A stretch of 64,000 bases of DNA from positions 503,559 through 567,558 of the forward strand of contig NZ_JACVXC010000002.1 in NCBI RefSeq assembly GCF_014596935.1, written 5' to 3'. Of this stretch, positions 1-8,507 are shown piece after piece. Positions within the stretch are counted from its first letter, which is position 1; every line of letters starts with the position of its first letter. The translations under genes and the position numbers were made by a program. Source of the DNA: Aestuariibaculum suncheonense. Lineage in GTDB: Bacteria; Bacteroidota; Bacteroidia; Flavobacteriales; Flavobacteriaceae. Below the pieces are notes generated by a model. That model searched no databases, was not told the DNA's origin, and was given only the letters and a program-made list of their open reading frames with translations.

Positions 1-354
1 GTTTTACAGCCTGAAGAATGGGTAAGACAACACTGCCTTATGTATTTAATGGAAGTAAAAGGCTACCCGAAATCGTTAATAAACATTGAAAAAGAACTCA
101 TAGTTAACGACTTAAAAAAACGTTACGATATTGTTATTTTTAATCCAGACGGAAGCATTCACCTTATAGTGGAATGCAAAGCGCCTTCGGTTACTATAAA
201 TCAGCAAACGTTCGATCAAATTGCGCAATACAATCAAGTACTTAATGCTACGTATTTAATGGTAACCAATGGTTTAAATCATTATTATTGTCAAATGGAT
301 TTTGTAAATGAACGTTACGATTTTTTAAAAGATATCCCTGATTACAGCGCATGA
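1..354 (+). CDS. HSDR_N-type restriction-nuclease-fold protein, 5' end outside the window
   Basis: The frame is open from base 1, and the residues before the first ATG (EEWVRQH...) read like conserved protein, so the true start lies upstream. The visible 117 codons resemble the HSDR_N_2 family, a stand-alone version of the N-terminal domain of type I restriction HsdR subunits. An Asp in YDIVIFNPDG followed by E-C-K in LIVECKAP matches the D...(E/D)xK core of PD-(D/E)XK nucleases. No helicase or specificity subunit is adjacent, so this is not a restriction system here. The stop codon overlaps the ATG of the glycosyltransferase by four bases, so the two are probably cotranscribed. From family knowledge, this gene often sits near holA in flavobacteria; that part is outside the window. 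Its cellular role is not known. Confidence 0.8.
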   Translation, partial: VLQPEEWVRQHCLMYLMEVKGYPKSLINIEKELIVNDLKKRYDIVIFNPDGSIHLIVECKAPSVTINQQTFDQIAQYNQVLNATYLMVTNGLNHYYCQMDFVNERYDFLKDIPDYSA

Positions 355-1346
355 AACTAGCTATTGTTATATTAAACTGGAACGGAAAAGCCTTATTAGA
401 ACAGTTTATACCCTCGGTTATAAACTACTCTAAGGAAGCCGATATTTATTTAGCTGATAACGCTTCAACCGATGATTCTATTCATTTCGTAACAAAACAT
501 TTCCCTGATGTTAAGATTGTAAAAAACAAAGAAAACGGCGGGTATGCTAAAGGCTATAACGATGCTTTAAAACACATTAAAGCCGATGTATTCTGTCTTT
601 TAAATAGTGATATTGAAGTTACCGAAAACTGGTTACCAACTATAATTGACACATTCCATGCAGAACCAAATACGGCAATTATTCAACCTAAAATATTAGA
701 CTATAAAGACAAAATCCGTTTTGAATATGCAGGAGCTGCCGGTGGATTTATTGATAAATATGGTTACCCGTATTGCCGAGGTAGAATATTTGACACCATT
801 GAAACTGATGAAGGTCAATACAATGACACTTCAGAAATCTTCTGGGCCTCTGGCGCCTGTTTGTTTATAAGACGAAACGTTTTCGATATGTTAAATGGCT
901 TTGACGAGGCCTTTTTTGCGCACATGGAAGAAATTGATTTGTGTTGGCGTGCTAAAAATTCGGGGCATACCATTAAATATGTTGGCACATCAACAGTTTA
1001 TCATGTGGGTGGTGCCACTTTAAATACGCTGAATCCTAAAAAAACCTATCTTAATTTCAGAAACAGCTTATACACCTTAACTAAAAATGCTACTGGGCCC
1101 TTATTTCCAAAAATTTTCATCAGATTGGTTTTAGATGGCATTGCTGGCATAAAATTTGTTATCGAAATTAAACCAAAGCATACTTTTGCAGTCCTAAAAG
1201 CACATTTCAGTTTTTACGGCCACTTAAGAACGCTATTGAAACAACGTAAACAAATTAAAAACAAAACGAAATATTACCATCGAACATCTATAGTGTTCGA
1301 TTATTTCGTAAATAGTAGAAAACACTTCAAAAATCTGGAAAAATAG
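351..1346 (+). CDS. Glycosyltransferase family 2 (rhamnosyltransferase-like)
   Basis: This 331-residue protein begins directly with the GT-A fold: LAIVILNWNGK at residues 3-13, a nucleotide-binding Asp in LADNASTDDS, and a DxD-like NSD in LLNSDIEV near residue 80. The acceptor-side segment has the SGACLFIRR and HMEEIDLCWR pattern seen in GT2 enzymes that add rhamnose or similar sugars to surface polysaccharides. There is no signal peptide. The C-terminal third carries hydrophobic stretches and a basic tail, which suggests a cytoplasmic enzyme at the inner membrane face. It overlaps the upstream nuclease-fold gene by ATGA, indicating translational coupling. Donor and acceptor cannot be told from the sequence. 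Confidence 0.88.
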   Translation: MKLAIVILNWNGKALLEQFIPSVINYSKEADIYLADNASTDDSIHFVTKHFPDVKIVKNKENGGYAKGYNDALKHIKADVFCLLNSDIEVTENWLPTIIDTFHAEPNTAIIQPKILDYKDKIRFEYAGAAGGFIDKYGYPYCRGRIFDTIETDEGQYNDTSEIFWASGACLFIRRNVFDMLNGFDEAFFAHMEEIDLCWRAKNSGHTIKYVGTSTVYHVGGATLNTLNPKKTYLNFRNSLYTLTKNATGPLFPKIFIRLVLDGIAGIKFVIEIKPKHTFAVLKAHFSFYGHLRTLLKQRKQIKNKTKYYHRTSIVFDYFVNSRKHFKNLEK

Positions 1347-1367
1347 TTGATAAAAGTTTTATTAAAA

Positions 1368-1399
1368 TTGTTAAATCGGCTGTTTTTTACATATTTTTG
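1368..1399 (+). promoter_or_regulatory. Predicted Bacteroidota-type promoter of the OmpA lipoprotein gene
   Basis: TTG at 1368-1370 is followed after 21 bases by TATTTTTG at 1392-1399, a full match to the -7 consensus TAnnTTTG. Transcription would start around 1405, about 30 bases before the ATG at 1435. No Shine-Dalgarno sequence follows, as is usual in this phylum. Confidence 0.6.
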
Positions 1400-1434
1400 T
1401 GGTAATAACTTAAAATATTAATCCTTAAATAATT

Positions 1435-2274
1435 ATGAGAAAAGTCCTATTATTTGGCGCTTCTACGATGCTTGTGCTAAGTTCATGTGTATCCAAAAAA
1501 CAATTTACAGATCTTGAAGCAAAATACAAAGAATCTCAAGATTTACTAAATTCTGCAACCGTAAAATTAAATTCTTGTTTAGAAGAAAGAGCTTCTGCTT
1601 CAGCTAGAGCAAAAGCATTAGAAGAGCAAGTATCAGATTTAAGAAACTATAACGAAAACTTACAGGTTTTATCTGCTAAAGGTGCTTCTAACATTGAAAA
1701 AACTTTAGAGAGCATGAAAGAGAAAGACATGAAAATCACTCGTTTACAAGATGCTCTTACTAAGAAAGACAGTGTAACATTAGCCCTTGTGACTAGTTTA
1801 AAACGCGAAGTTGGAATTAACGATCCAGACATCGAGGTAAATGTTGAAAAAGGTGTGGTTTACATCTCTATCGCTGATAAATTATTATTCAAGAGCGGTA
1901 GCTACAACGTAACTTCTCAAGCTAAAGATGTATTAGCAAAAGTTGCTAAAGTAGTAAACAGCAAACCAGATTTCGAATGTATGGTTGAAGGTCACACTGA
2001 TAATGTACCTTATAAAAGCAACGGTGTAATCTTAGACAACTGGGATTTAAGTGTTAAACGTGCGACTTCTGTAGTTAGAGTTTTAGAAGACTTAGGTGTT
2101 AATCCAAGCCAACTTGTTGCTGCAGGACGTGCTGATTACGTGCCATTAGTAGAAAACAACACTGCTGAAAACAGAGCTAGAAACCGTCGTACTCGTATTT
2201 TAGTATTACCTAAAATCGATCAATTCTACGATATGATTGAAAAAGAAATGAAAAACTTAGAAGCTGGTAACTAA
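1435..2274 (+). CDS. OmpA family outer-membrane lipoprotein
   Basis: The 279-residue product has a lipoprotein signal peptide ending in the lipobox L-S-S-C with the acylated cysteine at residue 18. A coiled-coil-prone segment follows (about residues 25-115, rich in Glu, Lys, Leu and Ala). The C-terminal OmpA/MotB peptidoglycan-binding domain (about 135-265) shows GHTDN, the N-W-D-L-S-x-x-R-A pattern and NRARNRRTRI. It probably anchors the outer membrane to peptidoglycan as a periplasmic rod. It stands alone as a transcription unit, between a promoter at 1368-1399 and a strong terminator at 2297-2327. Abundant expression is likely from this arrangement, but that is inference. Confidence 0.92.
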   Translation: MRKVLLFGASTMLVLSSCVSKKQFTDLEAKYKESQDLLNSATVKLNSCLEERASASARAKALEEQVSDLRNYNENLQVLSAKGASNIEKTLESMKEKDMKITRLQDALTKKDSVTLALVTSLKREVGINDPDIEVNVEKGVVYISIADKLLFKSGSYNVTSQAKDVLAKVAKVVNSKPDFECMVEGHTDNVPYKSNGVILDNWDLSVKRATSVVRVLEDLGVNPSQLVAAGRADYVPLVENNTAENRARNRRTRILVLPKIDQFYDMIEKEMKNLEAGN

Positions 2275-2296
2275 TTAGAATTCTAGTATAACATTT

Positions 2297-2327
2297 AAAA
2301 GCCCGACCATTTGGTCGGGCTTTTTTT
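2297..2327 (+). terminator. Rho-independent terminator after the OmpA gene
   Basis: Arms GCCCGACCA (2301-2309) and TGGTCGGGC (2312-2320) pair perfectly with a very short loop, preceded by AAAA and followed by seven T residues. Confidence 0.93.
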
Positions 2328-2418
2328 GCTCTTATAACTAGTCCCTAATCTTATACTCCTTTTTTAAATCTCATTAATTTTATTATATTGAACAACTAAA
2401 CCAAACATTATCAACAAC

Positions 2419-2865
2419 ATGCCAACTAAAAACAATAAAGAGATTTATAATGAACGTTTAATTGAATCGTCAATTGAAAACGTTTATCATGCTTTTTCAA
2501 ATCCTGACCAATTAAAAGAATGGTGGGGCCCTGAAGATTTTACAAATACAATTCATGAATTTGACTTACGTCCAGGGGGAAAATGGTTGCTCACTATGCA
2601 TGGACCCAATAATATAAACTATGAAAATGCATCGGTTTTTAAAACAATTAAACCACTTCAGTTAGTCTCTTGGAGCAGACTTACTAAGCCAATTTTCGAT
2701 ATGGAAATTGAATTTCAAAAAGTAAGTGACTATGAAACTCAAATATCGTTCAGGATGATTTTTGAATCTGCTTCCGACTGTGAAAAAATCAGAGCATTTG
2801 TCGGTCCAAAAAATGAAGAAAACTTTGATCGATTGGAAAAAGAACTTTCAAAAGTTAAGGTATAG
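2419..2865 (+). CDS. SRPBCC (AHA1-like) domain protein
   Basis: This 148-residue cytosolic protein has the START-like fold of the AHSA1 group. The N-terminal strand IENVYHAFSNPDQLKEWWGP, then a glycine-rich turn (DLRPGGKWLLTM) and a C-terminal helix (residues 125-146) are the usual elements. Such proteins bind small hydrophobic ligands; most are of unknown substrate, and the relation to Hsp90 activation applies to the eukaryotic members only. It is preceded by a terminator and followed after 50 bases by the sulfatase, with no clear functional link. Confidence 0.82.
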   Translation: MPTKNNKEIYNERLIESSIENVYHAFSNPDQLKEWWGPEDFTNTIHEFDLRPGGKWLLTMHGPNNINYENASVFKTIKPLQLVSWSRLTKPIFDMEIEFQKVSDYETQISFRMIFESASDCEKIRAFVGPKNEENFDRLEKELSKVKV

Positions 2866-2915
2866 TATTACTTTTATTCCCTTATAACATAGCTATTGCT
2901 TTTGAATCGCCTTTA

Positions 2916-4298
2916 ATGAAACCAATCCTATTCATCTTTACAATAATTTCATTTAGTATAACTTTTGCGCAAAACAACCAAAATAATAAACCTAATATTT
3001 TATTGATTAACGTTGATGATTTAGGCTGGAAAGATGTTGGTTTTATGGGTAGTGCATATTACAACACGCCAAATATCGATAGTCTTGCTAATCAGGGTAT
3101 GGTTTTCTCCAATGGCTATGCTGCTTCTTCAAACTGTGCTCCGAGTCGGGCCTGTTTAATGACTGGTAAATGGACACCAAGGCACGGCATTTATACTGTT
3201 GACAATTCTGAAAGAGGGAAATCCAAAGATCGAAAAATCATTCCAACTCCAAATACAAAAACATTATCCAAAGACCACACTATCATCCCTCAGGTTTTAA
3301 GTAAAAATGGTTATTCTACCTGCCATGCCGGCAAATGGCATTTAAGCGATAATCCTTTAGAATTTGGTTTTCAGGTAAATATTGGTGGCGGCCACAACGG
3401 ACATCCAAAAAACTATTATCCACCTTATATAAATGTAAATATCTCAAAAGGAAACAACGAACATCTTACCGATTTAATTACCGAACACGCCATTACTTAT
3501 ATAGATACAATAAGCAAACCATTCTTTTTATATTACGCAACTTACGCGGTACACACCCCTATTCAAGCCATTGACAGCTTAATGTATAAATACGAAAATA
3601 AGGTTTTCTGGCAAGGACAAAACAATGCTAAATACGCTACGATGATTGAAAATCTGGATAGAAATATTGGCTTAATAGTTACTAAACTCAAAGAAAAGGG
3701 TATTTTCAAGAATACTTTTATTGTTTTCACCTCTGATAACGGAGGCGTTTACGGCATCACACAACAAAAACCATTAAGAGCGGGGAAAGGCAGTTATTAT
3801 GAAGGCGGAATACGCGAACCCTTCTTTTTTGTGTGGCAAGACCAGATTAAAAGTCATACTCAAAGTGATATCCCAATTACTAATTTAGACCTATTTCCTA
3901 CACTCCTAAATGTTGCACAAATTCGGGATACATATCCCCTTGACGGAAACAATCTATTACCGGTTTTACAAAACCAAAAACAAGATTTAAAACGAAAACT
4001 ATATTGGCATTTTCCTATTTATCTGGAAGCCTATCAAAAGAATGACAATGAAAACAGAGATGTGCTATTCAGAACACGTCCAGGATCTGTAATAAGAGAT
4101 GGAAAATGGAAATTACATTATTATTTTGAAAATAATGACATAGAACTTTTTAACCTTGATAAAGATATTAGTGAACAATATAATTTGGCTTTAGAACACA
4201 CTAAACAAGCTAAAAAGATGGTAAAGCAACTTAAAAAATGGTGGAAAAAAACAAACGCTCCCATACCAACAACCATCAATCCAGAATATAAAGACTAA
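2916..4298 (+). CDS. Secreted S1-family sulfatase (Cys-type)
   Basis: The 460-residue protein starts with a signal peptide (residues 1-18, ending TFAQ) and proceeds into the alkaline-phosphatase-like sulfatase fold. Metal-binding Asp residues are in INVDDLGW (D34, D35). The formylglycine motif C-A-P-S-R lies at residues 74-78, so C74 would be oxidised by a formylglycine-generating enzyme encoded elsewhere. Further family marks are GKWHL and FTSDNGG. It likely removes sulfate esters from sulfated polysaccharide or glycan in the periplasm or outside. No SusC/SusD pair or glycoside hydrolase flanks it, so the substrate is open. It ends five bases from convergent tsaC. Confidence 0.93.
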   Translation: MKPILFIFTIISFSITFAQNNQNNKPNILLINVDDLGWKDVGFMGSAYYNTPNIDSLANQGMVFSNGYAASSNCAPSRACLMTGKWTPRHGIYTVDNSERGKSKDRKIIPTPNTKTLSKDHTIIPQVLSKNGYSTCHAGKWHLSDNPLEFGFQVNIGGGHNGHPKNYYPPYINVNISKGNNEHLTDLITEHAITYIDTISKPFFLYYATYAVHTPIQAIDSLMYKYENKVFWQGQNNAKYATMIENLDRNIGLIVTKLKEKGIFKNTFIVFTSDNGGVYGITQQKPLRAGKGSYYEGGIREPFFFVWQDQIKSHTQSDIPITNLDLFPTLLNVAQIRDTYPLDGNNLLPVLQNQKQDLKRKLYWHFPIYLEAYQKNDNENRDVLFRTRPGSVIRDGKWKLHYYFENNDIELFNLDKDISEQYNLALEHTKQAKKMVKQLKKWWKKTNAPIPTTINPEYKD

Positions 4299-4302
4299 AG
4301 CA

Positions 4303-4923
4303 TTACAAAACATCTAAACTCCCTTTACCCTCTCTAACAATAATTACCGGATCTTCAGACATATCGATAACCGTCGACGGATTGTTATCTCCGTAACCAC
4401 CATCTATAACGATATCGACCAGATTGTCCCATTTTTCAAGGATTAGCTCCGGATCTGTGGTATATTCAATAACCTCATCTTCATCGCGTATAGAAGTTGA
4501 AATGATTGGATGTCCCAATTTCTTGACAATTTCTAATGCAATTTTATTGTTTGGCACACGAATACCAACGGTTTTTTTCTTCTTAAACGGATGTGGTAAA
4601 TTTTTAGAACCTGGCAAAATAAAAGTGTAAGGACCAGGAAGTGCTCGTTTCAATACTTTAAATGTCGATGTTTCTATCTGTTTCACATAATCACTCAAAT
4701 GACTTAAATCATGACAAATAAAAGAGAAATTAGATTTTTCTAACTTCACCTGCTTAATACGAGCTACTTTTTCTAAAGCTTTAATATTACTAATATCGCA
4801 GCCCAAACCATAAACGGTATCGGTTGGATAAATAATAAGTCCGCCCCGTTTTAAAACCTCAACAACTTTTTCAATTGCTTTTGAGTTTGGGTTCTCTTCG
4901 TATATTTTAATAAACTCGGCCAT
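4303..4923 (-). CDS. tsaC: L-threonylcarbamoyladenylate synthase, TsaC/Sua5/YwlC family
   Basis: The 206-residue protein is a full YrdC domain: GGLIIYPTDTVYGLGCD near residues 27-43, the KxR-type substrate segment around SNFSFICHD, and PGPYTFILPG. It makes threonylcarbamoyl-AMP from Thr, bicarbonate and ATP, the first step of t6A37 tRNA modification. The length fits TsaC, without the extra C-terminal Sua5 domain. Its pathway partner TsaD is encoded at 54006-55028 in the same window. It is convergent with the sulfatase gene with only four bases between. Confidence 0.92.
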   Translation of the reverse strand: MAEFIKIYEENPNSKAIEKVVEVLKRGGLIIYPTDTVYGLGCDISNIKALEKVARIKQVKLEKSNFSFICHDLSHLSDYVKQIETSTFKVLKRALPGPYTFILPGSKNLPHPFKKKKTVGIRVPNNKIALEIVKKLGHPIISTSIRDEDEVIEYTTDPELILEKWDNLVDIVIDGGYGDNNPSTVIDMSEDPVIIVREGKGSLDVL

Positions 4924-5033
4924 AGGTACTGTATATTCACTTCAAGCAACAAGTTAACGACATTTTTTGAATTGTAAAACAATATTTTCACTTCAGCAAA
5001 CCTATCGTTTTACATGAAATAAAAGTCCTACGA

Positions 5034-5041
5034 TATATTTG
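5034..5041 (+). promoter_or_regulatory. Predicted -7 promoter element
   Basis: TATATTTG is a full match to TAnnTTTG. It predicts a start near 5047 and an ATG at 5096. It also overlaps the upstream possible start at 5039, which argues against that longer reading. No clear TTG is seen at -33. Confidence 0.5.
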
Positions 5042-5095
5042 TATTTCTACCCTATAATTACTAAATTTAAACTACTCATTTTCAATAACATAATC

Positions 5096-5932
5096 ATGAT
5101 TTTAAATTCAATTAATAGATTATTAGCACTTACTGTTAGTTTAATTGGTTTAATAGGCGTTGCGCAAGATACAATTAACAACAATTTTCCTTCTAAAACA
5201 TACACCGGTCCACCCTTAAGTCAGGAATCAAAAGATTTTGCCAAAGATTTTTTTTATGAAAACTATAAGTTCAAAAGGCTCAATATGGTTGAAGGCACCC
5301 TAGACGACGCTTTACTTAAAGCTGAACAACAGGGAAAACACTTGTTTGTAATAACATCTTTTGGCAATCAAAAAAGATCTATAACCGATAACGCCTTTAG
5401 AGCATTAGATCTTAATAAAAGTCTTAATGAAGTTGACTTTGATGATTTTCTATTTTACGAATGTAATTTTTCAGACTATAGAAACAAATACCTATTTTGG
5501 GCTTTTAACAGCATTGGATTTCCAACAGGGTTCATTTTTTCAAAAGAAGGTCGATTAATAAATATTATTATTGGGGCGGATGATATTTCGAATGGATACA
5601 CTCTTTTAGGGGGATTTACTTATGTTCAGAATAAACCATTTAACAATCGCCTAAACCTTCAAGGTGAAAATGCCATAAATTTCATTGACACCCAATTAAG
5701 TGCCTTTCAAACACTATTAGATCCAGAAAGCAAGACTGAGGATTATAACAAAGCTTACAATGCTGTCATAGATTCTTTTAATAAAGAACAATATTATTTT
5801 AACACCTTTCTCGCTGAACAGCTCAGTAAAAAATTAGGATTAAAAGACCAAGAATTGATCTATGCTTTAAAATTGAAGTCTTTAGAAACCGATCCTTACA
5901 ACAAACAATTATATTATCTGCTTATAGAGTGA
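5096..5932 (+). CDS. Secreted thioredoxin-fold protein without a CxxC
   Basis: I chose the ATG at 5096 because it gives a standard signal peptide (MILNSINRLLAL...GVAQ) and lies downstream of the promoter at 5034-5041; an open frame extends up to 5039. The mature protein has a thioredoxin-like segment: DDALLKAEQQGKHLFVITSF, then strand FDDFLFYECNFSD, and GFPTGFIFSKEGRLI with the cis-Pro. Where a redox CxxC would stand the sequence is SFGNQKR, so no disulfide chemistry is expected. The C-terminal third is helical. A role as a periplasmic binding or scaffold protein is possible. The family is not one I can name with certainty. Confidence 0.72.
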   Translation: MILNSINRLLALTVSLIGLIGVAQDTINNNFPSKTYTGPPLSQESKDFAKDFFYENYKFKRLNMVEGTLDDALLKAEQQGKHLFVITSFGNQKRSITDNAFRALDLNKSLNEVDFDDFLFYECNFSDYRNKYLFWAFNSIGFPTGFIFSKEGRLINIIIGADDISNGYTLLGGFTYVQNKPFNNRLNLQGENAINFIDTQLSAFQTLLDPESKTEDYNKAYNAVIDSFNKEQYYFNTFLAEQLSKKLGLKDQELIYALKLKSLETDPYNKQLYYLLIE

Positions 5933-5939
5933 CTAACTT

Positions 5940-5970
5940 AAAAAGCCTGTGTTAAAAACACAGGCTTTTT
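5940..5970. terminator. Bidirectional terminator between the thioredoxin-fold gene and uvrD
   Basis: A perfect 14-bp inverted repeat, arms 5940-5953 and 5957-5970, has loop AAA. It is flanked by A-run and T-run so that it has a U-tract on either strand. It sits between two convergent genes. Confidence 0.93.
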
Positions 5971-5991
5971 ATTCTAATTTATTTTTTCTTA

Positions 5992-8370
5992 CTACCCAAT
6001 AACATCCAATTTAGCAAAACGCAATAGTAATTTTTTTACACCAACCTGTTGGAATTTTATTTCTGCTTTTACATCGGAGCCTACGCCTTCAATCTTCAAG
6101 ACTTCTCCCTTACCGAAACGCATATGGTTAACAATATTTCCTGCAACCAGTTTACCGTCAAACAAATTAGCTTCCTGTCCTGAGGCACCTGACGACTCCA
6201 CTCGGGTTAACTTTTTAGGTACTGTTGGCTGAAATTTAGGCTGTTCCTTTGCTGGACTTCCCTTTTTCAGTTCCACTTGTTTTGCTGGTTTAAAACGAAT
6301 ATTGTTACTGGACACAACATTGCGTTTGGTATTCGGACTCACATCTCCAAAAATATCAGCATCTAGCATCGGGTTGATACGGCGTTCTTCTATTGGTGTG
6401 GTAATATCTAAATACTGCTCATCGATTTCTGATATGAAACGGCTAGGATCGGCATCCACTAGCTTACCCCAACGGTATCTTGATAGCGCATAAGTTAAAT
6501 ACGCTTGCTTTTCTGCTCGTGTTAAGGCCACATAAAACAAACGGCGCTCTTCTTCCAATTCGCTTCGTGTATTCATACTCATAGCACTTGGGAATAAATC
6601 TTCCTCTAATCCCACTATAAACACATGCGGAAACTCTAATCCTTTCGCCAGGTGAATCGTCATTAATGCCACATGATCAACATCTTCCTTATCAGAATCT
6701 AAATCACTCGACAACGCGACATCTTCTAAAAATTCTGCTAACGATGCCGTCGCATCAGCAACCTCTTTCTGACCTTCAACGAAATCCTTCATACCATTCA
6801 GTAACTCCTCGATATTTTCCATACGAGTCACCCCTTCTGGCGTAGCATCTTTCTTAAATTCTTTAATTAATCCACTGGTACGTGTGACGTGTTCGGCCAA
6901 TTCAAACACATCGGCATTCTCATTCATCACCTGATAACTTTCTATCAAGGTTACAAAATCCTGTAGTTTTGATTTGGTTCCTGAGTTGATTTTTAACTCG
7001 GTTTTATCGATGTTCTTCATCACCTCAAAAATAGAACGCTTATAACCGTTAGCAGCAACTACCAATCGATCTACCGTTGTCGCTCCAATACCTCTCGGCG
7101 GGAAATTAATCACCCGTTTTAAAGCTTCTTCATCGGCAGGATTGATAATTAATCGTAAATATGAAATCACATCCTTAATTTCTTTACGCTGATAAAACGA
7201 TAAGCCTCCATAAATTTTATAAGGAATATCACGCTTACGCAACGCATCCTCAATGGCTCTGGACTGCGCATTCGTTCTATATAAAACGGCAAAATCTTTA
7301 TTTTCGAGCTGCTCATTCATTTTGGTTTCCCAAATGGTACTTGCCACAAAACGCCCTTCGTCGCCATCGGTTAACGAACGATTTACAACAATCTTACCAC
7401 CTTCATCGTTCGCTGTCCAAACCACTTTATCCAGCTTAGTCTGGTTCTTATCAATAATGGAATTCGCGGCGTTGACAATATTTTTGGTCGAACGGTAATT
7501 CTGCTCTAAACGAAACAGTTTTACATTATCATAATCTTTCTGAAAGTTTAAAATGTTATTGATATTCGCACCACGGAAGGCATAAATACTCTGCGCATCA
7601 TCTCCTACCACGCAAATATTCTGAAACTTGTCAGATAACGCACGAACAATTAAATACTGCGAATGGTTGGTATCCTGATACTCATCTACCAAAATGTATC
7701 TGAATCGGTTTTGGTATTTCATCAAAACTTCCGGAAAACGCGTTAACAGCTCGTTGGTTTTCAATAATAAATCATCAAAATCCATGGCACCTGCTTTAAA
7801 ACAACGATCGACATATTCCTTGTAAATATCTCCCATTTTAGGGCGACGTGCCATAGCATCAGCCTCTTTTAATTCCGGATTTTGAAAATATGCGCGTACA
7901 GTAATCAAACTATTTTTATACGATGAAATTCTCGAACGCACTTGCTTAGTCTTGTAAATATCTTTATCCAGTCCCATTTCACGAATTATAGAACCGATTA
8001 ATTTATCGGAATCCTGAGAATCGTAAATGGTAAAATTGGTCGGGTAACCTAATTTATCAGCTTCAATACGCAAAATCTTGGCAAAAATTGAGTGAAACGT
8101 CCCCATCCATAAATTTCTTGCTTCACTTTGTCCCACAATCGCCGCAATACGCTCTTTCATCTCACGAGCCGCCTTATTGGTAAAGGTTAACGACAAAATA
8201 TTAAATGGGTCTATACCCTGACTCATTAAGTAGGCTATTCTGTAGGTTAACACACGTGTTTTACCAGACCCTGCACCTGCAATCACAATCATCGGTCCGT
8301 CTTTCTGAATGGTAGGTGCTAATTGCGCCTCGTTTAACTGACTTAAATACTTCTCCAAAATTAATTTCAA
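5992..8370 (-). CDS. uvrD: UvrD/PcrA-type superfamily 1 DNA helicase
   Basis: The 792-residue protein has Walker A AGAGSGKT at 31-38, motif Ia LTFTNKAAREM, the Walker B DEYQDTN, GDDAQSIYAFRGA (motif III), QNYRS (motif IV), LMTIHLAKGLEFPHVF (motif V) and VALTRAEK (motif VI). The last about 60 residues (GNIVNHMRFGKGEVLKIEG...) are the PcrA/UvrD C-terminal Tudor-like domain that contacts RNA polymerase. It unwinds DNA 3'-5' in nucleotide excision repair and removes stalled polymerases or RecA. The start shown is TTG; a second TTG four codons on (8358) would give MEKYLSQLNEAQ and may be the real one. It is followed by a bidirectional terminator. Confidence 0.95.
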   Translation of the reverse strand: MKLILEKYLSQLNEAQLAPTIQKDGPMIVIAGAGSGKTRVLTYRIAYLMSQGIDPFNILSLTFTNKAAREMKERIAAIVGQSEARNLWMGTFHSIFAKILRIEADKLGYPTNFTIYDSQDSDKLIGSIIREMGLDKDIYKTKQVRSRISSYKNSLITVRAYFQNPELKEADAMARRPKMGDIYKEYVDRCFKAGAMDFDDLLLKTNELLTRFPEVLMKYQNRFRYILVDEYQDTNHSQYLIVRALSDKFQNICVVGDDAQSIYAFRGANINNILNFQKDYDNVKLFRLEQNYRSTKNIVNAANSIIDKNQTKLDKVVWTANDEGGKIVVNRSLTDGDEGRFVASTIWETKMNEQLENKDFAVLYRTNAQSRAIEDALRKRDIPYKIYGGLSFYQRKEIKDVISYLRLIINPADEEALKRVINFPPRGIGATTVDRLVVAANGYKRSIFEVMKNIDKTELKINSGTKSKLQDFVTLIESYQVMNENADVFELAEHVTRTSGLIKEFKKDATPEGVTRMENIEELLNGMKDFVEGQKEVADATASLAEFLEDVALSSDLDSDKEDVDHVALMTIHLAKGLEFPHVFIVGLEEDLFPSAMSMNTRSELEEERRLFYVALTRAEKQAYLTYALSRYRWGKLVDADPSRFISEIDEQYLDITTPIEERRINPMLDADIFGDVSPNTKRNVVSSNNIRFKPAKQVELKKGSPAKEQPKFQPTVPKKLTRVESSGASGQEANLFDGKLVAGNIVNHMRFGKGEVLKIEGVGSDVKAEIKFQQVGVKKLLLRFAKLDVIG

Positions 8371-8507
8371 TTTTAAGGGTTAAAATTAAACATTGCTAGC
8401 CGTTTAATTAAAAGGTTTTATTAATAATTATAAACAATTCTAATTGCCCGTAGCTTTTATTAAAATTTAAATATCTTTAGCTGAAATTCTGAAAATTTAC
8501 ACATTTT

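Noticed and set aside
1-354. A type I restriction system or other defence island at the left edge
   Set aside because: Only the nuclease-fold domain is seen, with a glycosyltransferase next to it; no methylase, specificity subunit or helicase is in the window.
2916-4298. A polysaccharide utilisation locus around the sulfatase
   Set aside because: There is no SusC/SusD pair, regulator or other CAZyme adjacent.
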